Below, piece by piece: positions 56,293 to 64,000 of a stretch of 64,000 nt of DNA. The notes under the pieces are model-generated. The model searched no databases. It worked only from the letters and a program-made list of their open reading frames with translations, and was not told where the DNA came from. Positions within the stretch are counted from its first letter, which is position 1; each line of letters starts with the position of its first letter. The position numbers and the translations under genes are program-made. The stretch is from CAWACP01 sp963832965 (GTDB lineage Bacteria; Acidobacteriota; Terriglobia; Bryobacterales; Bryobacteraceae): positions 248,001-312,000 of the forward strand of contig CAWHVW010000005.1 in the NCBI GenBank assembly GCA_963832965.1, read 5' to 3'.

Positions 56293-57528
56293 TTATTTCT
56301 TCTCCTTCTTCCCCCGGCCCGGAAGCCCCACCGGATTCTCGTGCACCCGCTCGCGAATCTTATCGTTCATGCCCCGCGCCAGCGCTACGGCCGACTCACC
56401 ATAGCGGTCCCGCATGCGGTCCACGGCCGTCATGGCGCTCGTCCAGCGCTCGGAAGTCTGATCCAGCAGCCCCATCTGCCCGGTGACATGCTCGAAGCCG
56501 GAGGTATGCACGCCCAGCAGCCGCACTTTGAGGTTCCGGTCACAATTCTCATGAAACAATGCGAGAATCGCCGTCAGAATTTCGGAGTCGATAGCCGTCG
56601 CATGGTCCAGCGACTTTGCCCGAGTAATGGTGGAGAAGTCCGAATACCGCAGCTTGAGCTGAATGGTCCGCGCAAACAGCAGATGTTCGCGCAGCCTCCG
56701 CGCCACCATCTCGGACAGGCGCACCAGCGTAGTTTCCAGCTTTTCCACATCCGCGGTGTCCTGGTCAAACGTATGTTCGTGGCTGATGGATTTCGGATCG
56801 CCGCCAGCCCCCACCTCCGTGTCGAACCAGCCGCCCGCGTCGAGCCCCTTCGCTTTTCCCGCCAGCGCCAGCCCCCACTGGCCGAAGCGTTCCGCCAAAA
56901 ACCTCTCGTTGAGCGCGGCGAGATCGCCCACCCGCCGGATGCCGCAGGCGTGCAGGTTGCGCTCGGTCACTTTGCCCACGCCGGGGATGCGGCGGACCTC
57001 CAGCGGCGCCAGAAAACGCGCCTCCTCGCCGGGCAGCACCCACAGCACACCGTTGGGCTTGGCCTGATCGGAGGAGACCTTGGCCACCATGCGCGACACC
57101 GAAATGCCGATGGAGCAGTTCAATCCTGTCTGGGTTTTCACGCGCTGGTGCAACGCATACGCGGCGGCCAGCGGAGGACCATGCAGGCGCTCCGTGCCGG
57201 TCATATCCAGATAGGCTTCGTCAATGGACGCCATGTCCACCAGCGGTGTGAAGCTGGTGAACACGGCGAAGGCCTTGACGGAATACTCGCGGTACATGTC
57301 CGGATGCCCGCTCAGAAAAATGGCGTGCGGGCAGAGCTTGCCTGCGGCGCGCAGGGGCATGGCGGAATGCACACCGAACTTGCGAGCGGCGTAAGACGCG
57401 GCGGAGACCACGCCACGCTGGTCGGGCTTGCCGCCCACGACCACGGCCTTGCCTTTGAGGGAAGGGTCGAGCAACTCCTCCACGCTCACAAAGAACGCGT
57501 CCATGTCGACGTGGAAGTAGGTTTTCAC
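56293..57528 (-). CDS. dinB: DNA polymerase IV (Y-family translesion polymerase)
   Basis: A 411-residue error-prone polymerase for copying damaged DNA. Catalytic carboxylates sit in YFHVDMDAFFVSVEELLDP (D8/D10) and ASIDEAYLDMTG. The steric-gate Phe is in DAFF. The helix-hairpin-helix thumb is RIPGVGKVTERNLHACGI, and the little-finger domain contains LKLRYSDFSTITRAKS. The C-terminal tail is Lys/Arg-rich (GRGKKEKK). The start ATG is at 57528. No LexA-type box was recognised upstream. Confidence 0.95.
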   Translation of the reverse strand: MKTYFHVDMDAFFVSVEELLDPSLKGKAVVVGGKPDQRGVVSAASYAARKFGVHSAMPLRAAGKLCPHAIFLSGHPDMYREYSVKAFAVFTSFTPLVDMASIDEAYLDMTGTERLHGPPLAAAYALHQRVKTQTGLNCSIGISVSRMVAKVSSDQAKPNGVLWVLPGEEARFLAPLEVRRIPGVGKVTERNLHACGIRRVGDLAALNERFLAERFGQWGLALAGKAKGLDAGGWFDTEVGAGGDPKSISHEHTFDQDTADVEKLETTLVRLSEMVARRLREHLLFARTIQLKLRYSDFSTITRAKSLDHATAIDSEILTAILALFHENCDRNLKVRLLGVHTSGFEHVTGQMGLLDQTSERWTSAMTAVDRMRDRYGESAVALARGMNDKIRERVHENPVGLPGRGKKEKK

Positions 57529-57618
57529 CTCTGTTCCAGATTACATCGGGCGACGGGGGCAAACCCGCCGAGCGACGAACTGAATCTGCCGTGGAGAAAA
57601 CAGCGTGCCAGGTTGCGG

Positions 57619-57639
57619 CCTGTAACCATACAGGTTACA
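57619..57639. promoter_or_regulatory. Candidate HigA operator
   Basis: Two overlapping palindromes lie just before higB: CCTGTA-ACCA-TACAGG (57619-57634) and TGTAACC-ATACA-GGTTACA (57621-57639). They end 9 bp before the GTG start of higB, the usual place for the antitoxin's binding site. Confidence 0.65.
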
Positions 57640-57647
57640 CTTGTGGC

Positions 57648-57929
57648 GTGGCGATCCAAGGTTTCCGGCACAAGGGAATCGGACGGTTCTTCGCCACAGG
57701 AACGAAGTCGGGCATTCAGGCGAAACATGCTGACCGGCTCCGCTTGATTCTGGGCCGGCTAAACGCTTCGACCAGCGCCCGCGATATGAACCTGCCGGGC
57801 TTGGATCTCCATGAACTCCACGGCTCCCGCAAAGGCACGTGGGCAGTGACGGTGAGCGGAAACTGGCGCGTAACATTTGCGTATGTTGGGAAGGACGTAG
57901 ATCGCGTTGACTACGAGGATTACCATTGA
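57648..57929 (+). CDS. higB: HigB-type RelE-superfamily mRNA interferase toxin
   Basis: A 93-residue RelE-fold toxin: IQGFRHKGIGRFFATG near the N-terminus, ADRLRLILGRLNAS, LPGLDLHELHG, and the HigB ending GTWAVTVSGNWRVTFAY with the conserved Arg/Trp, then VDYEDYH. It cleaves mRNA on ribosomes until neutralised by HigA. GTG 57648 is the start. The toxin-first order with antitoxin 7 bp later is typical of higBA. Confidence 0.93.
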   Translation: MAIQGFRHKGIGRFFATGTKSGIQAKHADRLRLILGRLNASTSARDMNLPGLDLHELHGSRKGTWAVTVSGNWRVTFAYVGKDVDRVDYEDYH

Positions 57930-57936
57930 GGTGACC

Positions 57937-58224
57937 ATGAAGATGCATAATCCACCGCACCCCGGCGAGGTGCTTCGGCAACTGTGCCTGGAACCCCTGA
58001 ACCTGACCGTCACGGACGCCGCGCGGTCGCTGGGAGTGAGCCGGAAGACGCTGTCCGGCATTCTCAACGGGCGCGCTGGAATCAGTCCGGAGATGGCCGT
58101 GCGGCTCTCCATAGCCTTCAACAACAGTGCTGAAAGCTGGCTTAACCAGCAGCTTCAGTACGACCTCTGGCACGCGGAAAAGAACCGGCGGTCGCTCCAC
58201 GTCGCGAAATTGTATGCGGCCTGA
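57937..58224 (+). CDS. higA: HigA antitoxin, XRE-family HTH protein
   Basis: A 95-residue antitoxin and repressor. It starts with HNPPHPGEVLRQLCLEPLNL, then the helix-turn-helix TDAARSLGVSRKTLSGILNG, and ends with AESWLNQQLQYDLWHAE. It binds HigB and, through its HTH, the operator before the pair. ATG 57937 is used; a GTG two codons earlier (57931) is an alternative. Confidence 0.94.
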   Translation: MKMHNPPHPGEVLRQLCLEPLNLTVTDAARSLGVSRKTLSGILNGRAGISPEMAVRLSIAFNNSAESWLNQQLQYDLWHAEKNRRSLHVAKLYAA

Positions 58225-58260
58225 CGTCGGTGACGGGCAGCGGCCGATCCACGCCGTCAG

Positions 58261-59088
58261 TCAATCAACGGACCATCGCGCCACCAGCACCCGCGGAATC
58301 CCGGCCAGATCCGGCATCACTCGAACCTCGCTCCATCCCTCGCCCAGCATCCTGCGAACCAGCTCCGCCAGATTGTAGCCAAGTTCGAGAATCAAGTGAC
58401 CGCCATTCTCCAGAACCCGGGGCGCGTCGGCGATCAAACGCTGGTAGATTTCCAGACCCGTGTCGCCGCCAAACAACGCAACGTGCGGCTCGTGGTCCCG
58501 AACCTCGCGCTGCAGGACGGTGCCGTAGGCGGCGGGCACGTAGGGCGGGTTACTGACTATCGCCCCGGCTGAGCCGAGCGGCGCAGTCAGATCGCCGGCG
58601 ACGAACTCGACACGAGCCTCCAGTCGCCGGGCGTTCCCGGCGGCCACCCGCAGGGCGTCCATCGAAATGTCCGTGCCAATCACCCGCGCCTGCGTCTCCA
58701 GCGCCAGGGTTACCGCAATCGCGCCGGACCCGCACCCGACATCCACCACCGTCATCCCCGGCCGGATCAGGGCCATCGCGGTTTCCACCACGTGTTCGGT
58801 CTCAGGGCGGGGAATCAGGACAGCCGGACTCACCCGGAATTCCCGGCCATAGAATTCCTGCCGTTTGGTGATGTATTGGGTGGGTTTGCCGGCCATCCGC
58901 TCGTGCAGATAGCGGCCATAGTGAATCCAGCCGATCTCGCTTAGTTCCTCATCGCCGTGCGCGTAGAGCCACACGCGATCATGCTGCAGAGCGTGTGCCA
59001 GCAGTACTTCGGCGGTCAGCCGAGGCACGGCAATGGCCTCGTCGTCCAGAAGTTTTGTACCCTGCGCCAGAGCTTCGTGAACGGTCAC
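58261..59088 (-). CDS. prmC: Release factor glutamine methyltransferase
   Basis: A 275-residue AdoMet-dependent enzyme that methylates the GGQ Gln of release factors. The N-terminal helical domain ends with QYITKRQEFYGREFRV, followed by PRPETEHVVETA, the AdoMet motif VVDVGCGSGAIAVTLAL, and the catalytic NPPYV in AIVSNPPYVPA. Its natural substrate gene prfA lies directly upstream on the same strand, 99 bp away; a palindromic repeat fills that gap. The ATG is at 59088. Confidence 0.95.
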   Translation of the reverse strand: MTVHEALAQGTKLLDDEAIAVPRLTAEVLLAHALQHDRVWLYAHGDEELSEIGWIHYGRYLHERMAGKPTQYITKRQEFYGREFRVSPAVLIPRPETEHVVETAMALIRPGMTVVDVGCGSGAIAVTLALETQARVIGTDISMDALRVAAGNARRLEARVEFVAGDLTAPLGSAGAIVSNPPYVPAAYGTVLQREVRDHEPHVALFGGDTGLEIYQRLIADAPRVLENGGHLILELGYNLAELVRRMLGEGWSEVRVMPDLAGIPRVLVARWSVD

Positions 59089-59100
59089 GGGAAAAAAGTG

Positions 59101-59171
59101 TTAGCCGCCGGTCAACGCAGATAAACACGGATAAGAAACTTTCTTATCGGCGTTTATCTGCGTTCATCGGC
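59101..59171. repeat. Palindromic dispersed repeat between prfA and prmC
   Basis: Arms of about 25 bp (59114-59138 and 59140-59164) are complementary with two mismatches: AACGCAGATAAAC...GATAAGAAA against TTTCTTATC...GTTTATCTGCGTT, around a single central base. Flanking GCCGG/ATCGGC extends the pairing. The left arm resembles the single unit at 28682-28713. The mRNA would form a very long hairpin between two co-directional genes. Confidence 0.8.
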
Positions 59172-59187
59172 GCCTGAAATTGCTCTT

Positions 59188-60261
59188 TCAAGCTGCCTCC
59201 GACTCGCCCTGTTCCCGCTGATAATACTCCGTCAGCGCGTCGATGATGGGCTGCAGCCGCCCCTCCATCACCTGGTCGAGCTGGTGGATGGTCAGCCCGA
59301 TGCGATGGTCGGTGACGCGGTTCTGCGGGAAGTTATAAGTGCGGATCTTCTCGCTGCGGTCGCCCGTGCCCACCATGCTGCGCCGTTCCGCTCCAATCGC
59401 CTGCTGCTGCTTCTCCAGCTCCATTTCGTACAGGCGCGACCGCATCACGCGCTCGGCCTTGGCGCGGTTCTTGATCTGCGATTTCTCGTCCTGGCAGGAC
59501 ACCACCAGACCCGTGGGCAGGTGCGTCATGCGCACCGCCGAATACGTCGTATTCACCGACTGCCCGCCGGGACCCGACGAGCAGAACGTATCGATGCGAA
59601 TATCCTTCGGGTCAATCTTAACGTCGATCTCATCCGCCTCCGGCAGGATCGCCACGGTAATCGCCGATGTGTGCACCCGGCCCTGCTGTTCCGTCTCCGG
59701 CACCCGCTGCACGCGATGCACGCCGCTCTCGTATTTCAGGCGGCTGAACACCCGGTTGCCGCTGATCAGTGCGATCACTTCCTTCAACCCGCCCACCGAA
59801 GATTCGCTCGCGGAAGTCACCTCCACGCGCCATTTCTGGTCTTCGGCATAGCGCGTGTACAAGCGGAACATCTCCGCGGCGAACAGCGTGGCTTCATCGC
59901 CGCCCGTGCCGGCGCGGATTTCCAGCACCACGTTCTTCTCGTCGTTGGGATCCTTCGGCAGCAGCAGGATCTTCAATTCTTTCTCGATGCCGGCCAACCG
60001 GGGTTCCAGCTTGCCCACTTCATCGCGGGCCATGTCGCGCAGCTCCGGGTCCGTCTCATTGAGCATGGGGCGGGCGTCTTCCAGATCGTGCAGCACCTGC
60101 TTGTATTCGCGATACTTCGTGACCAGCGGCTCAATCTCGCTGCGTGCCTTGGCCACCTTGCGGTAACCGTCCGCGTCGGAGATCACCGAGGGATCGGCCA
60201 TCTGGCGTTCGAGGTCCTCGAACCTGGCCTGCAGGTCGTCCAGTTTCTTTTGGTATTCCAT
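59188..60261 (-). CDS. prfA: Peptide chain release factor 1
   Basis: A 357-residue class I release factor for UAA and UAG. It has the RF1-type stop-codon motif PxT as PET (188-190, in RVQRVPETEQQGRVHTSA) and the catalytic GGQ at 232-234 (SSGPGGQSVNTTYSAVRM). The length is normal. The open frame continues far upstream in this strand, but the ATG at 60261 begins exactly at the RF1 N-terminus (MEYQKKLDDLQARFEDLERQ). It lies 11 bp after DUF1385 and upstream of prmC, a common order. Confidence 0.97.
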   Translation of the reverse strand: MEYQKKLDDLQARFEDLERQMADPSVISDADGYRKVAKARSEIEPLVTKYREYKQVLHDLEDARPMLNETDPELRDMARDEVGKLEPRLAGIEKELKILLLPKDPNDEKNVVLEIRAGTGGDEATLFAAEMFRLYTRYAEDQKWRVEVTSASESSVGGLKEVIALISGNRVFSRLKYESGVHRVQRVPETEQQGRVHTSAITVAILPEADEIDVKIDPKDIRIDTFCSSGPGGQSVNTTYSAVRMTHLPTGLVVSCQDEKSQIKNRAKAERVMRSRLYEMELEKQQQAIGAERRSMVGTGDRSEKIRTYNFPQNRVTDHRIGLTIHQLDQVMEGRLQPIIDALTEYYQREQGESEAA

Positions 60262-60272
60262 GGGCCGATCGC

Positions 60273-61253
60273 TCAGGCGATCACGAGCTCGCCGCCCTGG
60301 GATCTCTCCAGCGCCATGGCGCTGTTCAAAGCGTCGATGGCCACCGCGGCCTGTTCGTCGGAAGGCGGCTTGGTGGTGATCCGCTGCAGCCACAGACCCG
60401 GCGCGGTGAGCGCGTACAGCAGCCCGGTGCGCCGCTTCGCCGCGAAGCGAATCAGCTCGTAACTCACCCCCACAATCAACGGCAGCAGGGCAATGCGGCT
60501 CACCAGTTTCGCCGCGAAGCCGTCGAAAGGAAGCAGCGCGTAAAACACCATCGACAGCACCATTACCACCAGCAGGAAACTGGTGCCGCAGCGCGGATGC
60601 CACGTCACGAACCGCTGCGCGTTCACGATACTGACCGGCTGCCCTGACTCGAAGTTGAACACCACTTTGTGCTCCGCGCCGTGATACTCGAAGATCCTGC
60701 GGATGTCCTTCATAGAGGCCAGCAGGCTGAGGAACCCGAGGAAGATCACGATGCGCAGAATGCCATCCACCATGTTGATGGCGAAACGGCTGCTCAGGCT
60801 GGGCACGTGGTGGCCCACCTGCGTGGCCAGAAACAGCGGAACGAACTTGTACATGAACAGGAAGAACAGCAGGGAGACAATCAGATTTGCCGCCAGCATC
60901 CACCCGGGAACCTGCCGCGGCGTTTCGTGCGCACCGGTTCCTTCATCCAGCGCCGCGCCGGCCGAAAATCGCAGAGCGCGAAGCCCCAGCATCATGGCCT
61001 GGCCGAGCGTGCCGATCCCCCGAAGAATCGGAAAGCGGAATATCGGGTACTTCTCGGAAATTCGCGCGATCGGACTCTCTTCAATCACAATCTGGCCGTT
61101 CGATTTGCGCACCGCAACGGCGTAACTGTGCGGGGCGCGCATCATGACCCCTTCCATCACCGCCTGGCCGCCGACAAGGGTTTCCTCACCGCTCTCAAGG
61201 ACGGGCAGTAACTGTGTATGCAGGCTCAGGCGCAGAAAATTGCGGATGTACAC
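60273..61253 (-). CDS. DUF1385 (YqhQ-like) membrane protein
   Basis: A 326-residue protein with the DUF1385 features: GGQAVMEGVMMRAPHSYAVA at residues 28-47, about four or five helices (NLIVSLLFFLFMYKFVPLFL, VSRIALLPLIVGVSYELIRF), and the conserved FEYHGAEHKVVFNFE followed by HPRCGTSFLLVVM. The function is not established. Its position just before prfA and prmC is shared by many bacteria. It is 11 bp from prfA, suggesting one transcript. Confidence 0.92.
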   Translation of the reverse strand: MYIRNFLRLSLHTQLLPVLESGEETLVGGQAVMEGVMMRAPHSYAVAVRKSNGQIVIEESPIARISEKYPIFRFPILRGIGTLGQAMMLGLRALRFSAGAALDEGTGAHETPRQVPGWMLAANLIVSLLFFLFMYKFVPLFLATQVGHHVPSLSSRFAINMVDGILRIVIFLGFLSLLASMKDIRRIFEYHGAEHKVVFNFESGQPVSIVNAQRFVTWHPRCGTSFLLVVMVLSMVFYALLPFDGFAAKLVSRIALLPLIVGVSYELIRFAAKRRTGLLYALTAPGLWLQRITTKPPSDEQAAVAIDALNSAMALERSQGGELVIA

Positions 61254-61308
61254 GCGGGGACTCCAACCCCAGTATACCGCGTGACCCAGCGTTACCGAAC
61301 CGCGACAG

Positions 61309-61998
61309 TTATGGAGCGGAACCCGCGATTTCCGCTAGAATTCGGCGCACTTCTTCGAGCGGACTCTCTGCCCGCGTCACCTGCCGGCCGATCACCAGGT
61401 AATTCGCGCCCGAGCGAATCGCCTCGGCGGGGGTGGCCACGCGCTTCTGGTCGCCCAGTTCGGCCGCTTGCGACCGCACTCCCGGCGTCACCAGGATTTT
61501 GTCCGGGCCGGCGACGGAACGCACGCGCGCGGCGTCCAGAGGCGAGCAGACGATCCCATCAATTCCCGCCGCCACCGCGCTGCGCACGCGCAGGTCCACC
61601 AGATCGGCCACCTCGCAGGGGTAGCCGAGGTCGGCCAGATCCTGATGGTCGAAGCTGGTGAGCACGGTCACCGCGAGCAATTGCAGGGGCGCGCCCGCAC
61701 GCCCCGCTACCGCCGCCTTCATGATGGTGCTGCTTCCATGTACGGTCAGAAACCGCACCCCGGTTTGGGCCACTCTGGCTACCGCGCGCTTCACCGTTTC
61801 GCCTATGTCGTACAGCTTCAGGTCCAGAAAAACGTCGTTGCCGCCGCGTATCAGTTCCTCGACAAAAGGCATGCCTTCGGCCGCGTAGAGCTCCATCCCC
61901 ACCTTGTAGAAACGGATCGCGCCGCCCAGTTTTTCCACCAGCCCGCGCGCCTGCGCTCCGGTTTCGAAATCGAGTGCGATGATCAGCGGGTCAGGCAT
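61309..61998 (-). CDS. pyrF: Orotidine 5'-phosphate decarboxylase
   Basis: A 229-residue TIM-barrel enzyme making UMP from OMP. It begins PDPLIIALDFETGAQARGLV, with the catalytic DxKxxD as FLDLKLYDIGETV, then HGSSTIMKAAV, and ends with VTPGVRSQ and the phosphate-binding GANYLVIGRQVTRAESP. ATG 61998 is preferred because it starts the barrel; in-frame ATGs at 62010 and 62034 are possible. It overlaps the end of the glycosyltransferase gene by 8 bp and precedes DUF1385 by 55 bp. Confidence 0.95.
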   Translation of the reverse strand: MPDPLIIALDFETGAQARGLVEKLGGAIRFYKVGMELYAAEGMPFVEELIRGGNDVFLDLKLYDIGETVKRAVARVAQTGVRFLTVHGSSTIMKAAVAGRAGAPLQLLAVTVLTSFDHQDLADLGYPCEVADLVDLRVRSAVAAGIDGIVCSPLDAARVRSVAGPDKILVTPGVRSQAAELGDQKRVATPAEAIRSGANYLVIGRQVTRAESPLEEVRRILAEIAGSAP

Positions 61999-63841
61999 TC
62001 TTTCCAGCATATCGTGGCCTTGCGATCTGGCCAAAAGCCTGCTGGAGTTGCTGGAAATTGCTGGAGGTGGTCAGGTGGAACACCAGGCGCAGGCTGGTGT
62101 AGCCATTGAGGGCGATGGTAACCGCCTCGTCGGGAGCGCGTGGCGTGGCCACAAACAAAGCCCCTTTCTGCAATCGAAAAGGCAGCACGCGGAGCTCTTT
62201 GAGAACCGTCCGGGGCAGTGTGCGAACCGCGCGCCTCTCCACGTCCCGGGGTGCGATATGTCCCGCGGGAAGGCCTTGCTGCAGGCTCAACGCTTCGCAG
62301 TAGTCGTCCTCGCTCAGGCTTCCGGCCCGGACCAGAAATTCGCCCAGATGTTCCTCGTTCGCGCACAGCGCCATGGCCGACGCCATCGCCTCTGCCGTCA
62401 CATATCCCGACCCGGCCAGGATTTCCGCCAGCGGACGCTTGTGCGCCAGTAGCGCCAGGCGCGACGGATATGCGTGCTCGGTTTTCAACCAGATCAGCGG
62501 CTCGCCGCGCAGCCTCGCCCACCCGTATCGCCACAGCGCGGACAATGTTGCCGCTGCATTGATGTAGTTCGCGCACACCATCCGCACCGGGACCAGCGTG
62601 GCGAATCGCCACCCGAAATAGCGGGAAACGCAGCAGACTCGCACACTGATCCGAATCAACGGAAACAGAAGCATCGCCGCCACCAGCGCCGCGGGGAAAG
62701 CTGTTCGTCCCAACTGCCAGACTCCCCCGGTCAGGTGCGCCATCGTCCAGCGCAACAAGCCCCAGGCGAAAAAGGCGTTCGCCACAATGCCCACCGGGTT
62801 GGCCAGCAGGCCTTTGCGGTCCCTCCAGAACCAGTACAGATCGCGCCAGGGCGCCCGCCAGCCGTTGCGCTCCTGGCTTTGCAGGCAGATGCCGGTGATC
62901 CATCGCGTGCGTTGCCGGATCGCTCCCCGGCGCGTTCGTGGAAAGTATTCCCGCGTGGCCACCGCATCTCGCCCGCCCCGCAGTGGAAGAAATTTCTGAC
63001 GGAAACCAAGCCGGTGGAGGCGCAGCCCGTTTTCGTAATCCTCGGTGAGGCACTCCGGCTCGAAGATGCGATTCCCGCTGGTTTCGGCCAGACGTTCCAG
63101 CGCCGCGCGTGAATAGCCCGTGCCCACTCCGTTCGAGGGCAGGAAGCTGCCCAGGATCTGCCGCGCGGGGATATCGCGGGTCTGGTATTCGGCGAATTCG
63201 TCGCAGTAGATTCCATGGACAATGTCGCTCAGCGGCGTCGCCAGCGGCAGCACCGGCACTTGCACCATCCCGAATTCGCCGCAATGGCGATTGATGCCGG
63301 CCAGCGCGTCCGGGTGGATCAGGTCCTCGGCATCGTGCGTCATCACGATCTCGAAGCGGATGCCGTGGTGTTCCTCAAACAGCAGGATGCGCTGAAAAAT
63401 CCAGTTAAGGCAATCGGCTTTCGAGGTAGGGCCGTCGTGCGGGCAGACGGCCAGGTGGACTCTGGGGAAGCGCTCTTCCAGTTCGCGAATCGCTCGCAGT
63501 GTCGGGTCGTCGTTGGGGTAGGCGCCAATGAAGAAATCGTAGTCGTTGTAACGGATGGCCGCGATGTTGTGCCGGATCATACCGCCAATCACCCCCGCTT
63601 CCTTCCAAAGCGGAACCATGATGGCGATGCGCTTCTCTGGAGGTGTGGCCGGCAGAACGCTGATGAGGCCGTTTTCGTGACGCCCTTTCCACCACGCCCA
63701 CACGATGGCGGCGTCAATCACCAGGTCGTCCACGCCGTTGAGAACAATGAACAAAGCCAGCGGCACAAGACCGCTTGCCACCACCGCGTCCACGCGGGCG
63801 CTGATTTCCTCGAGCGCACGCAGGACGAGTGTGTAGTGCAT
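61991..63841 (-). CDS. NfrB-like glycosyltransferase with C-terminal MshEN/GspE-N domain
   Basis: A 616-residue membrane protein. After a first helix (VASGLVPLALFIVLNGVDDL) comes a GT2-type domain (IMVPLWKEAGVIGGMIRHNI; VMTHDAEDLIHPDALAGINR; IRQRTRWITGICLQSQ). More helices follow (AFPAALVAAMLLFPLIRISV), then a C-terminal 130-residue domain with RPLAEILAGSGYVTAEAMAS and HLGEFLVRAGSLSEDDYCEA, as in MshEN/type II secretion N-domains that bind c-di-GMP. This matches the NfrB/phage N4 receptor-system architecture. No nfrA gene is present. The ATG is at 63841. Confidence 0.85.
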   Translation of the reverse strand: MHYTLVLRALEEISARVDAVVASGLVPLALFIVLNGVDDLVIDAAIVWAWWKGRHENGLISVLPATPPEKRIAIMVPLWKEAGVIGGMIRHNIAAIRYNDYDFFIGAYPNDDPTLRAIRELEERFPRVHLAVCPHDGPTSKADCLNWIFQRILLFEEHHGIRFEIVMTHDAEDLIHPDALAGINRHCGEFGMVQVPVLPLATPLSDIVHGIYCDEFAEYQTRDIPARQILGSFLPSNGVGTGYSRAALERLAETSGNRIFEPECLTEDYENGLRLHRLGFRQKFLPLRGGRDAVATREYFPRTRRGAIRQRTRWITGICLQSQERNGWRAPWRDLYWFWRDRKGLLANPVGIVANAFFAWGLLRWTMAHLTGGVWQLGRTAFPAALVAAMLLFPLIRISVRVCCVSRYFGWRFATLVPVRMVCANYINAAATLSALWRYGWARLRGEPLIWLKTEHAYPSRLALLAHKRPLAEILAGSGYVTAEAMASAMALCANEEHLGEFLVRAGSLSEDDYCEALSLQQGLPAGHIAPRDVERRAVRTLPRTVLKELRVLPFRLQKGALFVATPRAPDEAVTIALNGYTSLRLVFHLTTSSNFQQLQQAFGQIARPRYAGKNA

Positions 63842-63880
63842 GACATAGGGTAGTGCGGCAAAGGGTGGGGGAGTCTCAGT

Positions 63881-63908
63881 CTGACTCCGCGCTCTTTCCC
63901 TCTATACT
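63881..63908 (+). promoter_or_regulatory. Candidate promoter at the right edge
   Basis: CTGACT at 63881-63886 and TATACT at 63903-63908 are 16 nt apart. The ATG at 63916 lies only 7 nt after the -10, so the message could be leaderless; alternatively the ATG at 63925 is used. Confidence 0.45.
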
Positions 63909-63915
63909 GAAAACA

Positions 63916-64000
63916 ATGCACGACATGGGCGTTTTCTGGCTCCGCGTGGCTGCGGTGTGCTACTCGGTGGGCCTGCTCCACGCCATTCTCGTGATCAGCG
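63916..64000 (+). CDS. Cytochrome c assembly protein (CcsA/HemX-like), 5' end only
   Basis: Twenty-eight codons are visible before the edge: a short start, then the helix MGVFWLRVAAVCYSVGLLHA. This resembles the first helix of CcsA/HemX-type proteins, which in Acidobacteriota often precede hemA. With so little sequence the assignment rests on the helix pattern alone. It diverges from the glycosyltransferase gene. Confidence 0.45.
   Translation, partial: MHDMGVFWLRVAAVCYSVGLLHAILVIS

Noticed and set aside
60262..60903. Upstream extension of prfA by about 214 codons
   Set aside because: It overlaps DUF1385 in another frame and adds Arg/Ala-rich sequence absent from RF1; the ATG at 60261 fits the family.

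Overview
The window looks like a chromosomal piece of an Acidobacteriota genome, most likely Bryobacterales/Solibacteres (Candidatus Solibacter-like). This rests on overall character: GC-rich DNA, an ADOP-type orphan permease at the left edge, many secreted TPR, FG-GAP and carboxypeptidase-regulatory-like proteins, and a complete rRNA operon whose 16S would settle the placement. No phylogeny was run.

Layout. 1-2128: 3'-truncated ADOP/MacB-like permease (minus). 2337-4900: a small foreign-looking patch (patatin-like hydrolase, phosphoesterase fragment, DUF2165 membrane protein, frameshifted integrase remnant) lying against tRNA-Val(CAC). 5063-9424: response regulator, AI-2E family transporter, citrate synthase, seryl-tRNA synthetase. 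9536-21649: a repeat-bearing secreted protein, amino-acid permease, frameshifted CPBP protease, secreted hypothetical, the BamA-Skp outer-membrane assembly pair, DUF1326, FAH-family hydrolase, MFS and cupin genes. 21832-28685: a tightly packed eight-gene operon (SPFH protein, AdoMet decarboxylase-like protein, two zinc-ribbon DUF4178 proteins, a tiny membrane protein, a frameshifted DUF350 protein, a membrane-anchored aminopropyltransferase and a Tat-exported flavoprotein). It reads as a membrane-linked polyamine system and is the most interesting locus here. 28716-30510: small accessory genes (GNAT, DUF4160/DUF2442 pair, GIY-YIG).

30511-36467: one full rRNA operon (leader with candidate promoter and boxA-like element, 16S, tRNA-Ala(TGC), tRNA-Ile(GAT), 23S with a perfect 16-nt flanking stem, 5S, terminator). 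36488-38844: an intact IS66-family element with inverted ends and a perfect 8-bp target duplication, inserted at the stop codon of an FG-GAP protein gene. 38851-52000: FG-GAP protein, two TPR proteins, a Cna-B-like protein, an HD-GYP/GAF/GGDEF c-di-GMP enzyme, a DCC1-lipase-maturation-factor fusion, a hypothetical and a TetR regulator. 52072-56222: SRPBCC and DUF1761 genes, then a Wzm-like permease, a sulfatase-fold protein lacking the catalytic Cys/Ser, and a Kbl-type aminotransferase-fold enzyme. 56293-63841 (mostly minus): dinB, HigBA, prmC, prfA, DUF1385, pyrF and an NfrB-like glycosyltransferase. A cytochrome c assembly-like gene starts at the right edge.

Two genes (CPBP protease, DUF350) are broken by what looks like one missing T in a T-run, so sequence error should be excluded before calling them dead.
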